DNA of 64,000 bases from Glutinoglossum americanum. Its lineage: Eukaryota; Ascomycota; Geoglossomycetes; Geoglossales; Geoglossaceae. The stretch lies in the NCBI GenBank assembly GCA_020080175.1, contig JAGHQL010000076.1:53152-117151 (forward strand), written 5' to 3'. Every line of letters begins with the position of its first letter. Within the stretch, counting starts at the first letter, position 1. A program made the translations under genes and the position numbers. Positions 22,432-33,514 of the stretch are shown piece after piece. The notes beneath the pieces are model-generated. The model searched no databases. It saw only the letters and a program-made list of their open reading frames with translations, and had not been told where the DNA came from.

Positions 22432-23367
22432 CTCAATTCGGTTTTTTTTCTTCTTTTCAGAGAGAGGTTAAAGTTAGTAATAAGTTGCTTTATATACTAT
22501 TGTCTTTGTCAGTGAGCTGTATTATTATAAGATGAATCGAATCAGAATAAGGTAAGCAAATATTTGATATATGTTTCCTAACCATAGAGCCAATATCTCT
22601 CTCCTGGTTCTTGTCATGGTGCAGTATTCAAATATAGTATTAATTCGTAATAAAACTTTCTTTATACTGAATCCCTTTAAACGTAATACCTACTTAAGAT
22701 ATGCTTCGTAAATCTAAACTTTGCCACTTTTCAAGTCATCAGTAACACAGGTTAGAGTATTACTCTTATCTATCTGAATTTCCAAACAGAATCTTATAAA
22801 ATGATTATTAGTTCTAGTTTTGTATTGTAACCTTCCTTAATAATAAGTTTGTAACTTACCTTTTCTACAGACCAGCATAAATTTCTATTTGTTTCTTAGT
22901 GGAGAGTGCCCAGCTTTTCTCCACTTTTGAAATTGGTTCCTTGATCTTTACTATGAAGTATTCTGCTGAATAATGTTCTGTGTGAAAACGTCTGTTAGTT
23001 CACGGTTGCCTCTGTACTAGAAACATAGAGAATTAAGATCTAGTAATGAGCAAAACTGAAGGTCTGATTGATAGTTATGCCACAAGAGTATGAAGGCTGC
23101 TTGAATCATATCATCTATAGCTGGGAACAATGGCATTCTTATAAATTTTGGATGGCCTCACGAGTCTAGGTAATAAAAGAAGCGCTCATTTTGATGTTAG
23201 GTGAGCCATCTTCCATCGCTTAAGGCGGGCGGGTGTCGTTTCATGTTCACAATAAGAGCAGCAAGAGTGGGTGTGGAATTGCCTCCAAAACCGGCGGCCA
23301 AACCCTCCCTTTTTGGATGCTAAATCACTAAGAGACTATTTTAAGATATATATATATCTAAATTCAG

Positions 23368-23700
23368 GAAGCGTCTATCCTCAGGGAAAAAATCCCCTGA
23401 GGGCTCCTATAGGCGCCGGGAAGTGTCTCCCCCAAAGCGGAGAATCCCACAAGGGAAAAATCCCCGGAGGTTTCCTATAGGCGCCGAGAAGCGTCTGCCC
23501 CCACAGGAAGAATTCCAAAGGGAGACAAAAATACACGTCCCCTGTGGGAAAAGACCGCGTGGATTGAGAATTGAGAGATGAGGAAGACAAAATATACATC
23601 CCTCGCGGGCAAGACCCATACGGGCCACCTCAAGAGTCCTTTGGCGGACTAAAAATACGCATCCCCTATGGGCAAAGATCGCGCGGGTTGAGATTACAAG
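23368..23700. repeat. Two adjoining imperfect tandem repeat arrays, one with GGCGCC cores
   Basis: First array: GAAGCGTCT-type starts at 23368, 23420 and 23488, with CCTATAGGCGCCG at 23406 and again at 23474 (68 bp apart). Second array: AAAATACACGTCCCC, AAAATATACATCCCT and AAAATACGCATCCCC-type starts near 23526, 23589 and 23651, about 62 bp apart. The array is GC-richer than the surrounding AT-rich island. No protein function is supported on either strand. Confidence 0.7.
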
Positions 23701-23999
23701 GGAAGCTCCTAATGGAAAATGAGGATAGCTGGAGAAGTGCAGTCGGAAATGCGTTACTGACTTCCTTATGAGCAGCGCTTCTTACAGTAGATAAAGAGAT
23801 ACTTTGTGGCAACGGAAAGGGCAAATGTAAAACTTAGGCATCAGGGAGATTAGGGGTAGTGTTTATTTTGAATGTGGAATTGCATGCTAAGTATTCTATT
23901 TGCAAAGAAATATCAAACGCCAAGGAGCAGCCCCAGGAAAGTCCCAACCGCAGGGAGCAAGCTCAGCACAAGACCATCGCTTGGAGGGAGGGATTCACC

Positions 24000-24216
24000 A
24001 CCCTCGACTCCGGTAGGAAACAGGTCGCTATGCCCTTGAGACTGTCCTTCGCCCACTCCGGAGAACAAGCACTAGCCAAGAAGGGCCGGTCAGCCAAACT
24101 CCAATATCTAGTGGTATGGGTAGGATTTCTGGAGACCGAGACAACATGCGGTTGGCCAAAGACCTAGAAAACGCTCAAGAGGAAGTTCTGGGAAAGATAC
24201 CTAGAGAAGCTGAATG
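24000..24216 (+). pseudogene. Frameshifted chromodomain relic, probably from a Ty3/gypsy chromovirus integrase
   Basis: The plus strand reads KLQYLVVWVGFLETETT, the start of a chromodomain (YLVKWKGYPEEEATW-like), then changes frame and continues PKDLENAQEEVLGKIPREAE, the chromodomain's C-terminal helix (LENAxE motif), before a stop. The one-frame break near 24150 and the absence of any integrase core upstream show a dead fragment. Chromodomains at the integrase C-terminus mark chromovirus retroelements; a broken host chromodomain gene is less likely in this context. Confidence 0.6.
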
Positions 24217-26775
24217 AAGCACGGCTAACCAAGCTAATGGAGGATGGCAAAAAGGGGAACAAGGACCTTCGGGGTTCCTATCACAACATATTTTCCCGTT
24301 CTAGTACTTCTTCTCTGCCTTCCGGAAGGAGACCGATGCCCGTAATCAGCGGATTGCGGGGCTGGAGGGGGAACTTGCCTGGTTGCGTGGTGCGGCTGGC
24401 GGCCTTCGTGGCTGATTCGTTTCCTTCCCCTCCCCTTTTTTCTCGTATATATAGTTTCTTTAATGTACTCCTTCTTGCTCCATCTCTCTTTCCTTGTGCG
24501 CCGCTCCATAGTCGTCTTGGTTCTTCGTAGCCCTCCACGAGCCACCTATCCTCATATACCTAACGCGTGTATGTCGGGGGGCAAGGCCCTCCACCCTCAC
24601 CCCTTCGCGGCCAATGAGCACAGCTTCCTCCGCCGCTCACCTTTCTTTCTCCTCCTGCGCCCACCTATCTTCTTCTTCTCCGCCCACCTATCCCCCTCCC
24701 CGAACAGATCCCTTTCATCTTCCAAGAAGAAGAAGAGGACGTTGTCGAGGCCGCGGGGGACCGGGTAGACTCGGAAATGGTGGAGGCGTCCGGGGCCTCG
24801 GACTAGACCAGTTAGAAGCAAGGAAGGCTAGGTGGGGGAGAACCAACTCACCCGAGCGCGAGAAGCACGAGCGGTCGCATCCCACCGCTACACCACACCG
24901 TTGAGCCTCAACGATTTAGTATGTTCTCGCTCGTCTCACTACCTCTTAGTCTCGTCTCTCTCGTAGCTAGACAATGAGGAATAGAACTTACATTAACTAT
25001 CGTTCATATGCTCCCACATGGTGCCGTTCATCACACAAACACCACGCCTCGCTGCTGCCCATAGGGGGAAAGCAATGCGCTTGAAAAGTGGTAAGCGGGA
25101 AATTCAATCCTCACTATCGCTGTAGCATAATTCTTTCTTATAATTGGCGTCTCTTCTATATACATTATTCTAGAGAGTGAGCCTAACTCCTTACTATAAT
25201 AATAATAATAGCCTTACGCCGGATCCTCTACTTTTCCGTCTTTGCATCCTCGCCACTCGTACCAAAAATGCCAAATCCTCAGTTCATCGGCGCAACGCAA
25301 TCCATCATATAAAGCTATTCCCGAGTCGAGCTCGGCAGTGATGGTAACGAATTTGCGCTGCCTAGGGCTCGATCCAGTTCCCCCAACGAGTCGTCATTTT
25401 GCTTGATTTGTTGCTTCGCCCTCGGAATTCTAAAGGAGTGAAATACTCCGGTATCGCGACTTTTTGATAAGTGGTTCTTTGCCCTTACATGGAGAATGCA
25501 TAGGCCGCTGTGATAAAGAGATTGAGGCCAGCGAGGCCGAGGTACCCGTGGGGCCGGGAAACTCTCGACATACTCCAGTTGGCGTTTTGACGCAAAAATA
25601 TCGATGGTGGTGTAAGAACGGTGAGCGTTGCGAGTGCAGGAATGCTAATTGCAGCTGGGGATATAAGGCTGCCAGTGGGGGCTTCGCAGGAAGACCACAA
25701 GAAATCGCGAGGGGAAGAGCAAGTCTCGTGGTCGCTCCAGGTGGCGGTCCGAGCCCTGTTCATGGCTATGGCAGGGAACTTTGTATGGCTTGATGTACGA
25801 CACTGACTAGGGCCAGGCCAGGCATTTCTACGTCTATTTCCCTCAAAACTAGAAGCTTTCCATCCCTTGTAATTATCGCATATGCTTTAGTGAAACGCCC
25901 GGCATAGGTTTTCCGGTCGAACGTGCGCGGGGATATTGCGCGTCATGTAATCGCTCTGTCTCCCTTTTACGCTCTAATGTACGATTATAGCCCGTAAGAT
26001 CCTACCTCCCTCGTTTCTCGGGGAAAAGGAGCCCGTGGGAGGTTGAGAGCCAGGGCTCGAGCACCTATGTACGTACAACATACATGAGCATGGCATTAAA
26101 ACTAAGAAACACAAATGTTTATTTATTAGTGCGTTTTGCGAAATTTTTTTAAAAAAAAAAATACTCATGAATAGAAAATTTAGTTTATGAAGAGGGGTGG
26201 GTAGAGATCTCGCGCAATCCAACTCTGGCGGGGTCAGAAAACCCCGTCCCTAGCATGGAAATGCCGGGATGGGTGTCTTTATGGAACTCGTACCCTTCAT
26301 TCCTCGCTCGCTCTCCTCCTCCTCCTCCTCCTCCTCCCTCCGCTGCCCGAAAATAAGTGAAATATAAATGACAGCCGTACGGGGATGATAAGCAGTGGAT
26401 ATGATGGGATGCATTGGCCTCCCTCAACGTCATCCTCCATCCACCCCCATCCCATATGTCAATTAACCCTAATTAACCCTGTAATTATGTGTCTCACGGC
26501 GATCCGCACTTCCATGAACCCCACTACCAGCGACAGCGTTTAGAGAACAAGTAGAGCTGGCCATCGCAACCCTTGTGGTTCTGCGGGGGGTCGGGATCGC
26601 TGCCTTGGCAGTCTCCCTGAAAGCATATATACGTCCAGTAGCGATGCATTCCGTGGTCGAATAGAGTCCCTCGTCACGCCGTAGCCCTTGGGAAGGAAAG
26701 GAAGCCAGGGAAATCGCAATCTTGACGGAGCCCTTCTTTCCCTACAACTCGTACTGTCACGGAAGGGTAGACTCG
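24217..26775. other. Gene-poor region after the repeat island
   Basis: About 2.5 kb with pyrimidine-rich tracts (24420-24720), ATA microsatellite (25198-25212), a T6/A11 run (26145-26161), a CTC repeat (26311-26337) and two TTAACCCTAA-like telomere words at 26460-26482. A minus-strand frame at 25485-25763 is mildly hydrophobic at its end but matches no family I can name. The P450 promoter should lie near 26500-26775. Confidence 0.5.
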
Positions 26776-28665
26776 ATGAACATGACTGCAATGAACTGGC
26801 TTGGATCCTCCGGCTGGGTTAGCTGCTGCATATCTAACGACACGGCCTTGACCTATGTCACTGTGGTACTGGTGGGGGTCATCCTGATGGCCCTTACGAC
26901 CCGGCTCTACTCCAACCTCCTGAGATCGCACAAGAGAACGGATGGTAACTGGAGCGTGGCCATGGCGCCTTATTGGCTTCCGCTGTTGGGACACATACCG
27001 GCCATCGCCATCGACCAAGATGGCTTTTTGGCAAAGCTGAGGTTCGTTCACCAGTCGGTAGTTCTCCTTTGTCCTGTATTAGCGGGCTTCGTGGGTTGCT
27101 TGGGTCCTGGTTCTTGCGGAGGCTAACATTACGGTACGCATTCGCAGAGACGCATCCGCCCATGGGGTGTTCGCGATTAATCTGGGTGGATCGACTCACA
27201 ATCTCGCCCACACGCCCTCTTTGGTAAGGGGCATATTTGCACAGAGGTCGATAGTGGAGTACGAAGGCTTTCATCTCTTTATTTTGAATAGATTTTTTGG
27301 AATGCCACGAAGCTTCAACAAGACGCTCTGCCATGTGATTGGCGACTTGAGCCAAATCGTCAATAGATACCTCTTGAGGGATCCCGGTCTAAGCAAGATG
27401 TTGGCGGTGACCATCGACGCCTTTGAGGAGAGCATTCCGAATCTCGTCTCGTTCGCATCTAGTCCGGCAGGTCAGAGCCCATGGGAGCGGGTGAGCAATG
27501 CAAATGTCTGGCGCGGCTCGAAAGAAACTGGTGAACCCGACGTCGCCATGGAAACCAGTCTCTTCCCGCTATTACGAAACTTCCTGGGCCACCTCGCCAC
27601 GCCATCGATTATGGGACAGGATTTCATGAACAACTACCCGGAGGTGCTGCAGGATGTCTGGAATCTGGACTACGGCCTCATGTACCTGATTGCAGGCCTA
27701 CCCCTCTGGCTTCCTATTCCCACTCTGCGCCGCGCTGCCCGGGCACGAGAGAGGTTGAACCGACAAATCACCGAATTGCATCGCGCAATGGACATAGCAG
27801 AAGACGGTGGAGACCCTGGGAAAGAATGGAGGGATCTGAGGGACGTTGGTCTTGTGATCAAGGAAAGACACCGAGTCTGGAGAAGCCACAAGATTCCCCC
27901 ACACCTTCGTGCCGACCTGCCGCTCCTATGGGCGTAAGATATCCGCTTTCAGGATATTCGCACTGTATTTCTGCTGACATTTCTTGTAGGATGAACGCCA
28001 ACGCCCCCAGTCTGACTTTCTGGGTAATCCTGCGCATCCTGACCAATCCTAGCTTGGTGGAACGCATTCGAGCAGAGATAGCGCCACACGTCCAGGTTTC
28101 GCAACCGCACATCGGCTTCGGCATGACGGAACCGCCACGGCTTAAGATATCGATGGCGGGCCTCAGAACAGGATGCCCCCTCCTTAAGTCTTGCTACTTT
28201 GAGACCCTGCGCGTGGACTCGGCGGCTTGGTCGGTCAAGCGTGTCGTCAAGGACTTTGTCCTCACGGAGGACGAGAAAGACGCCCGGGGGGGAACAAAGA
28301 GATCATTTGCTCTGAAGACGGGCGAGTACATCAACATACCCTTTGGCCTCCACCAATCGGACCCAAGATACTTCCACTCGCCGGAATCCTTTATAGGGGA
28401 TAGGTTCCTCGTCCAGGGAGCCGACGGAAAGGACGAGGTGGATATTGGAAGTCTCAAGCCTTACGGAGCTGGGTTTGCCATTTGTAAAGGGAGGGTCTTC
28501 GCCGAGGCGGAGGTGCTCGCCTTCGTCGCAAGTATTATTGCTCTGTGGGATTTTGAGCCAGCCAGCGCCAAGGGCTGGGAGATCCCTGATCATGTAAAAG
28601 CGTCGGGAGTTGCTTTGCCAAAGACGGACGTTCGCGTGAGGATTAGAAGGCGGAAAATATCTTGA
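26776..28665 (+). CDS. Cytochrome P450 monooxygenase
   Basis: Three exons, 26776-27041, 27148-27933 and 27990-28665, give about 575 aa. The first intron uses a weak GTTCGT donor demanded by phase; the second is standard (gtaaga/tgtag). An N-terminal membrane anchor (TYVTVVLVGVILMALTTRLY) is followed by a proline region (YWLPLLGHIP). The I-helix has a shortened pattern (MNANAPSLTF), the K-helix ExxR is ETLR near residue 421, the PERF-like part is SPESFIGDRF, and the heme loop is YGAGFAICKGR with Cys near residue 516. Tyr replaces the usual Phe at the start of the heme loop. The style (NANAPSLTFW, FGLHQSDPRYF) resembles the CYP7/CYP8-like fungal group. It is an ER haem enzyme; the substrate is unknown. 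It stands alone, next to the repeat island, not in a biosynthetic cluster. Confidence 0.9.
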
Positions 28666-29075
28666 AATGGCGCATGGACAGGACTTTAACAAGCACATTT
28701 TGGCTACGCTTTCAAGAATACCATGTTCCCAGAGACATTTGGGGTGAAACCCATCAGATGCTATCTGTGATGAATCTCCGCACTTCTCTCCAGACCAGTA
28801 ACCCCGAGTGGAACCTTGGACGCTCCATCAGAAAATAAAAAAGATAGGTGGAAGAAATACCTTTGAAAGGTGGTCAGACGAGTATCGAAATTGTAGTATT
28901 CTAGAAATTTATCTCAACAAATATCCCTTTAAGTTTTCGTTTTCGCGATGCTGCCCCGTGGTAAGCGGGCGGTAGTGCGTATTTAGGCGCCACAGCCATA
29001 GCCGAGACTTCAAAGCCACCCCACAAATTTTTGGATATTTGAGAACAGTCAACAACAACAAAAAATTCGTTGGCA
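28666..29075. other. Intergenic, SDA1 promoter
   Basis: 410 bp between two plus-strand genes. It holds the P450 3' region and the SDA1 promoter, ending with an AACAACAACAAAAA leader just before the SDA1 start. Nothing else was recognised. Confidence 0.55.
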
Positions 29076-31579
29076 ATGGGAAAGCGTAAGATCGGGGCTC
29101 TGGAGAAGGTTGAAGCTGATCTGTGAGATGTTTCAATTATGGTTGACTGATTGGATGATATATATCTAATATTTTAGCTAGACCAAACCTGCAGAACAAA
29201 ATCCGCCGAGACCCAGAGTACATCGCTCCTGATCCCAGATAACAATTGCTGGGAATACTAACGATATATCGAAGATCATATCGCGAGGAGTTCCTTCTAC
29301 AATACCGCCATTATGAGTCCCAAAGAGATATCTTCATGTCTTCGCCGTCCTCAGCGACCACCGTGGGTCTGGTCTCTCTCAGGGATCTGATAGACTTCTT
29401 GGCACATGTTGCTGAATGCTATCCCGCACTTTCGTCAAAATTCCCTGAAGATCTGATGCGACTTCTAGCGCTACACCATTCTGAACTCGAGCCGGAGTTA
29501 CGAGAGAAACTTGTAGGAAGTCTGGTTCTTTTGCGAAAGAAGGAAGTCATTGACTCGGTAGTGTACGTAGGGGCTTAGAGCCTGGTTTACCAGAACTATG
29601 CTAATTTTCAGCCTTTGGATCTAGCTTGCTTCAGACCTTGTTCCCAATCCTCACTACCACCCAGAGCAAGTCCCTTCGAACCCTTCTTTTCCAAAAGATT
29701 CTTTCAGATCTTCGCTCCTCGAACGCCAAGACCACTAACCACCGCCTCAATCGCACAATACAAACCGTTTTATTCAATCTTTTGACCTCGGACCGCTCTT
29801 CTTCGAAAGGAATTTGGGCTGTAAAACTCACCAGAGAGTTGTGGAAACGTCAGATATGGACAGACTCCAAGGCCGTGGAGATAATGAAAGAAGCCAGCTT
29901 AGCAGACAACGCAAAGGTCGCCATTGGCGGTGTCAGATTCTTCCTCGGGGGTGACAAGGAAAGGCAGGAGTTAGATGACGAGAGCAGTGATGAGGATGAT
30001 GGGATTGACTTGGGTAAGCTCAAGCATCAGACCGGGGTCACAAAGAAGACCAAAAAGAAGGCGAAAACTTTGAATAAGGCAATAGCTGCCGTTAAAAGGG
30101 TTAGTGAATTCCGAGAGCTGCAGCCAATTCATGCTGAACCTGTCCTTCTATTAGAAAGAGCGTAAGAAGAATCAACCTCACCCCCTTAACTTTTCTGCTT
30201 TTCACCTACTCTACGACCCTCAGGGCCTTGCGGAATCTCTATTTTCGAAGCATCTAAATAGGGCCTCCTCAAAACTAAACCTGGAACAAAAGCTTCTTGT
30301 CCTACAGCTGGTTTCCCGGCTTGTTGGTCTTCACAAGCTGACCATTATAAGTCTCTATTCGTATTTTCTTAGATACCTCACCCCTCGCCAACCTTCCGTA
30401 ACGTCCTTCCTTGCCTCGCTGGCTCAAGCTAGCCATTCGCTTGTCCCTCCGGATGTACTCGAACCTCTCATCCAGAAGATCGCGAACGAGTTTGTTTCTG
30501 AAGCCGCAGCTGCTGAAGTCGCTTCTGCGGGCCTCAACGCAATTCGCGAAATCTGTGCTCGACAGCCCTTAGCAATGAACGGCACTTTGCTTCAAGATCT
30601 GGTCATGTATAGAAAAAGCAAAGATAAAGGGACTGTGATGGCTGCGAGGGGGTTGCTGGGGCTGTATCGAGAGGTTGGCGCAGATATGCTAAGAAAAAGA
30701 GATAGAGGAAAAGAGGCCACAATAGGCCTGAAGTCTGGAGGAAGGAAAGAACCCCGATTTGGCGAAGTGGAAGGAGGAGAGATTGAAGGGCTGGAGTTGC
30801 TGGAGGAATGGAAGGCAGAGCAGAGGAGAAAGAGGCGAGAAGAAAAGGATGAACTGAAGGATGGCCTTGATGAGCAAGAGGAGGAAGATGAAGAAGACTG
30901 GGGTGCTTGGGACGTTGAAGAAGACGATAGCGATAGTTCAGGCGGGTGGATCAATGTGGATAGCGAAGACGAAATCGAGATAAGCGATGACGACGATAAA
31001 CCTCCGGTAAAGAGGGCGAGAACCAGAGAAGAGTCTCTAGTGAATGGGGTTGGAGGAACTGGAGGAAAGAGGGACATTATGACTTCGAGTCTGGCTACCA
31101 CAAGAATTCTCACACCCGCCGACCTGGCGAAGCTTCAGGAGCTGAAAGTGCAGGCAAGCGTGGATAAACTAATGGGCAATTCGAAAAGGCAACTTAAGGA
31201 GTAAGTTTTTATCGAAAAACCTTTAGGATACAAATGCTGAACTCCATACCTTGGCAGACGGGATACTGACAGTCCACTTACGGCCGCTGACATTGAATCT
31301 GTGGCATTTCTTTCGGCCGGCAAAGATAAGGAAGCACGACTAGCAAAAGCTGCTGCGGGCCGTGACGGCCGCGAAGATTTCAAGAGTAAGAAGGCCAAGA
31401 AGCAGGAGGCGAAGACGAGTAGCACAACAAACAAGCAGAAGGCGCGGAAGAAAAACTTCCTGATGACCTTAGGGAAGGCAAAAGGGAAACAAAAGAGGAG
31501 TCTAGTAGAGACGAGGAAAGCGCTTAGGGGACATTTAGAGAGGCAGAAAAGAGGGGGAAAGAGGGGGAACCAAGGCTGA
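29076..31579 (+). CDS. SDA1: SDA1, 60S ribosome biogenesis and export factor
   Basis: Six exons, 29076-29122, 29182-29217, 29275-29562, 29625-30099, 30155-31200 and 31258-31579, join in perfect phase to 737 aa, close to yeast Sda1. The second coding exon is only 36 nt. The N-terminus has LQNKIRRDPESYREEFLLQ and HYESQRDIF. The middle has HLLYDPQGLAESLFSKHL, KLLVLQLVSRLVGLHKL, RYLTPRQPSVTSFLASLAQA and the SDA1 block VPPDVLEPLIQKIANEF. An acidic stretch (EEEDEEDWGAWDVEEDD) and a strongly basic C-terminus (KKARKKNFLMT-like, RGHLERQKRGGKRG) follow. Sda1 is an essential nucleolar protein of pre-60S particles. Introns are 55-62 nt with typical signals. It converges on the PP2C gene with 138 bp between stops. 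Confidence 0.95.
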
Positions 31580-31717
31580 TTTGATAATGCTGTGTTGTAA
31601 ATATAGCTACGGTAGAATCATGTACAGATAAATCGAGTGGTAAAGAACCCTGGCATGTCATATATAGGAAACCACTGCCAATCGCGCTGAGATCGCAAAT
31701 AATGAGTTGCACATAAA

Positions 31718-33514
31718 CTAAGTCCTTCGGCGCCTCGGATCTGTAGCTTCCTGTCTTCTCCACTCGCGAACCTCTCTGGTGCCCACAGCCCCTACGCCGC
31801 CCTCTTCCCGCCTTTCCCATCCTCCCAACCTCACCACCAAACACATAGCATTATCGCCCTCCCGACTGACCTCCGTAGCAAAGCTCACCACATCTTTAGC
31901 CCCTTCGTCAGGCGTCTTCGCCTCCTTGACTATGTCAACAATCTCTTGATCATTCAGAGTTCCGCTCACGCCATCAGATACCAAAACGACGAAAGAGTAT
32001 TCTGCTGGGCCAAGTTCGACACGCCGGATTTCTGGCTCAGCCGACACGCCAAATCGCTTCGACTGCTTGTCCCCGAAGGCGCGGGTGTTCGCCAAACCGC
32101 TCATGCGCTCTTCACCAAAGGAATCTGTGACGAAGGTCGCGGCATATCGCCGGAGCCGGTTGCCTTCTCCAGGCGAAGACGGGTGATGGTTAGTCGTAAG
32201 GGGGATGGCAACGCCAGTTGCTGTTGAGCAAAGCAGAATACGGGTATCGCCAACGTGACAAGCCAACAGGGTAGAGGTTGACGCTGGATGCCAGAACGGG
32301 GAGGGAGTAGGGGTAGAGATCATGGCTATACTGCAAGTGCTCCCACCTTTAAATTTTCTTTTCCCTTCAGAAGCGGATGGTTTGTGGGGCTCGCCGAGTA
32401 TTTCGTGCTCGTTGAGAGCTCTTTCCGCACGCACATTGTCTTCCTGTTCTTCAACCTGCGCTGTAACGAAATCCAAATCAGCCTGAAGGAAAGCGTGCAT
32501 CACAACTGTCTCTATTCCCACGATATCATCTTTTAGATCTCTAGCGGAGCTGCTGTGCCTTGTCTGGTGTGCAATGTCATAACCAGAGGGATACCCTCGG
32601 CCACCGCTGCTCGGCGAGAAGAACACTGGTTTGAATCTTCGGAAGTAGCCGCCGACTGTTTCCTTCCATCGAGAGATCAAATCTCGTTGGAGGTCCACCG
32701 CCTTAGATTTAACGGCTTCGAATAGTAATGTCGCATCAGGTCGCAGTCCCTGGTGTGCATTCTCAGTTGACACTCTGATGTCACCAATCGGGCCGGGTGT
32801 ATTTTTAGAGGGTCCGGTTATATCTTTGTCCTTTGACGTGGAAGGTGAGCTGTCTGTTCCGATTTTGGACAAATCAATTGCGGCCCGGCTCCCACCAGGA
32901 ACCATTCCATCGGGAGAAGGGACCTCCAGGTCGGGTGTTGTATAGCTTTTCTTCAAACTTGACCGGAGATCAAACTTCTTCGCTGAGCATTCTATGTATT
33001 CATGTAATCGCTCTCTTAGAAATGCGCTGCATTCGGAGCCTCCATGCCCATCGAAGACCCCAAAGTAGAATACTTGTGGATCCCCGCTTGCACCATCTGC
33101 TGATGTGCCACTACCGTCGTATGTTCCCCTCTGGGATCTTGTTAGTGATATTGGCGCCTTTTTCGCAAACGCGGGAACCTCGATCACACCAGCCTGGTAA
33201 GCATCTTCGTTGTATGGTCGAGTGCCTCTAGCCAAAGAAACACCAAAATGGTGTTTCGCACTACGAAGGGGTATCCGCACCACGGTCATCTCACGGGAAT
33301 GGTCTACTACCGGCGCTGTCGCAGGAGATGGACCAGTTGTAGAGTCATGAGGGGTCGACGCTGATCTGGGGAGCTTATGGTGTGGCCTTGCCGAGGATCT
33401 AGAGTCCGGATGCAGAGACGAGGATGGAAGGTGAGTGACGAAGTAGTCATGGAACTGCCTCTCTTGCAGCAGTAAGTGAAATGTCAATCGCTGCATTCTT
33501 GTGCCCCTAGACAT
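31718..33514 (-). CDS. PP2C-type Ser/Thr phosphatase, PTC6-like
   Basis: One uninterrupted frame of 598 aa from the first in-frame ATG (33514). PPM-family motifs appear in order: TRPYNEDAYQAG (metal-binding Asp), YFGVFDGHGGSE, CHVGDTRILL, LANTRAFGDKQSK, LVSDGVSGTLND and EGDNAMCLVV. All carry the acidic metal ligands, so the enzyme should be active. A roughly 190-residue Ser/Gly-rich insertion sits between motifs 3 and 8. The N-terminus is Arg-rich and poor in acidic residues (MSRGTRMQRLTFHLLLQ), compatible with mitochondrial import as in Ptc6. The conserved HDYFVTHLPSSS segment also occurs in this group. A short upstream exon cannot be excluded, because an AG acceptor lies just before FHDYF. 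It converges with SDA1. Confidence 0.88.
   Translation of the reverse strand: MSRGTRMQRLTFHLLLQERQFHDYFVTHLPSSSLHPDSRSSARPHHKLPRSASTPHDSTTGPSPATAPVVDHSREMTVVRIPLRSAKHHFGVSLARGTRPYNEDAYQAGVIEVPAFAKKAPISLTRSQRGTYDGSGTSADGASGDPQVFYFGVFDGHGGSECSAFLRERLHEYIECSAKKFDLRSSLKKSYTTPDLEVPSPDGMVPGGSRAAIDLSKIGTDSSPSTSKDKDITGPSKNTPGPIGDIRVSTENAHQGLRPDATLLFEAVKSKAVDLQRDLISRWKETVGGYFRRFKPVFFSPSSGGRGYPSGYDIAHQTRHSSSARDLKDDIVGIETVVMHAFLQADLDFVTAQVEEQEDNVRAERALNEHEILGEPHKPSASEGKRKFKGGSTCSIAMISTPTPSPFWHPASTSTLLACHVGDTRILLCSTATGVAIPLTTNHHPSSPGEGNRLRRYAATFVTDSFGEERMSGLANTRAFGDKQSKRFGVSAEPEIRRVELGPAEYSFVVLVSDGVSGTLNDQEIVDIVKEAKTPDEGAKDVVSFATEVSREGDNAMCLVVRLGGWERREEGGVGAVGTREVREWRRQEATDPRRRRT

Larger units (their letters stand above)
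20491..23367. other. AT-rich degraded repeat island
   Basis: About 2.9 kb of strongly AT-rich DNA with abundant TA/AA/TT words and no open frame longer than 80 codons. It contains the 53-bp tandem array (20803-20970) and a possible solo LTR (22145-22431), listed separately. The composition and the flanking retroelement scraps point to transposon sequence degraded by RIP-like C-to-T mutation. No gene can be supported. Confidence 0.65.

Noticed and set aside
25485-25763. Possible end of a fungal integral membrane protein on the minus strand
   Set aside because: Only short hydrophobic stretches; no family motif or neighbouring exon supports it.
26460-26482. Interstitial telomere repeat (TTAACCCTAA-like words)
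   Set aside because: Only two partial, imperfect words; far too short to claim telomeric origin.
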